Shown here piece by piece: positions 5,808 through 5,896 of a stretch of 5,896 nt of DNA. The notes under the pieces are model-generated. The model was not told the origin of the DNA. It worked only from the letters and a program-made list of their open reading frames with translations, and made no database searches. Origin of the DNA: Acidobacteriota bacterium (GTDB taxonomy: Bacteria > Acidobacteriota > Terriglobia > Terriglobales > Acidobacteriaceae); NCBI GenBank assembly GCA_021801945.1, contig JAKABE010000223.1, forward strand, positions 1 to 5,896. Reading direction: 5' to 3'. The stretch's first letter is position 1. The number at the start of each line of letters is the position of its first letter. The translations under genes were made by a program, and so were the position numbers.

Positions 5808-5896
5808 AAACCTGCAGCCTGCTGGAGTTGTCAGGCGCCCGATCCCAAAGCGGTTCTCCAATTGGTGTCGAGCGAGGCCGAGGCGATCAAGTGGCG
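5808..5896. other. Unresolved tail after the hydrolase gene
   Basis: These 89 nt hold no clear terminator or start. On the minus strand a frame stays open from the right edge to a TGA at 5831-5833, ending LGSGA, and could be the last 21 codons of a convergent gene. The plus strand also stays open after the hydrolase stop. Neither can be decided from so little sequence. Confidence 0.15.

Noticed and set aside
5831..5896. Possible C-terminus of a convergent minus-strand gene
   Set aside because: Only 21 codons are visible with no domain, and the plus strand is open too; kept only as an unresolved tail.

Overview
The window is GC-rich and gene-dense. It looks like a chromosomal fragment of an Acidobacteriota bacterium (Terriglobia-like). 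That assignment is an inference from remembered family resemblance of the secreted 'HDGVWYW' protein, the STAS protein and the GH99-like lipoprotein; no search was run. No rRNA, tRNA, CRISPR array, insertion sequence or phage gene is visible.

Layout. (1) Positions 1-572, minus strand: an exported protein of unknown function, cut by the left edge of the window. (2) 573-944: intergenic, with a cluster of stem-loops close to the end of the kinase gene. (3) 945-4631, minus strand: four tightly spaced genes (gaps of 48, 43 and 32 nt) that look like one operon. In transcription order they encode a 665-residue Wzx/MATE-type oligosaccharide flippase with a C-terminal ParB/sulfiredoxin-like domain, a small STAS-domain protein without the usual phosphorylatable serine, a low-complexity secreted or membrane-anchored protein, and a divergent thymidylate-kinase-like P-loop kinase. 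(4) 4632-4811: a divergent intergenic region with two tandem sigma70-like promoter candidates for the operon. (5) 4812-5807, plus strand: a probable lipoprotein glycoside hydrolase of the GH71/GH99-like type. (6) 5808-5896: a short unresolved tail.

Working together (inference). The flippase moves a lipid-linked glycan across the inner membrane, and the divergent GH99-like lipoprotein could trim or turn over a glycan outside. The STAS protein, the ParB-like domain and the kinase-like protein are candidate regulatory or nucleotide-dependent parts of the export module. The most unusual item is the flippase-ParB/Srx-like fusion. No glycosyltransferases are in view, so the glycan itself cannot be named.
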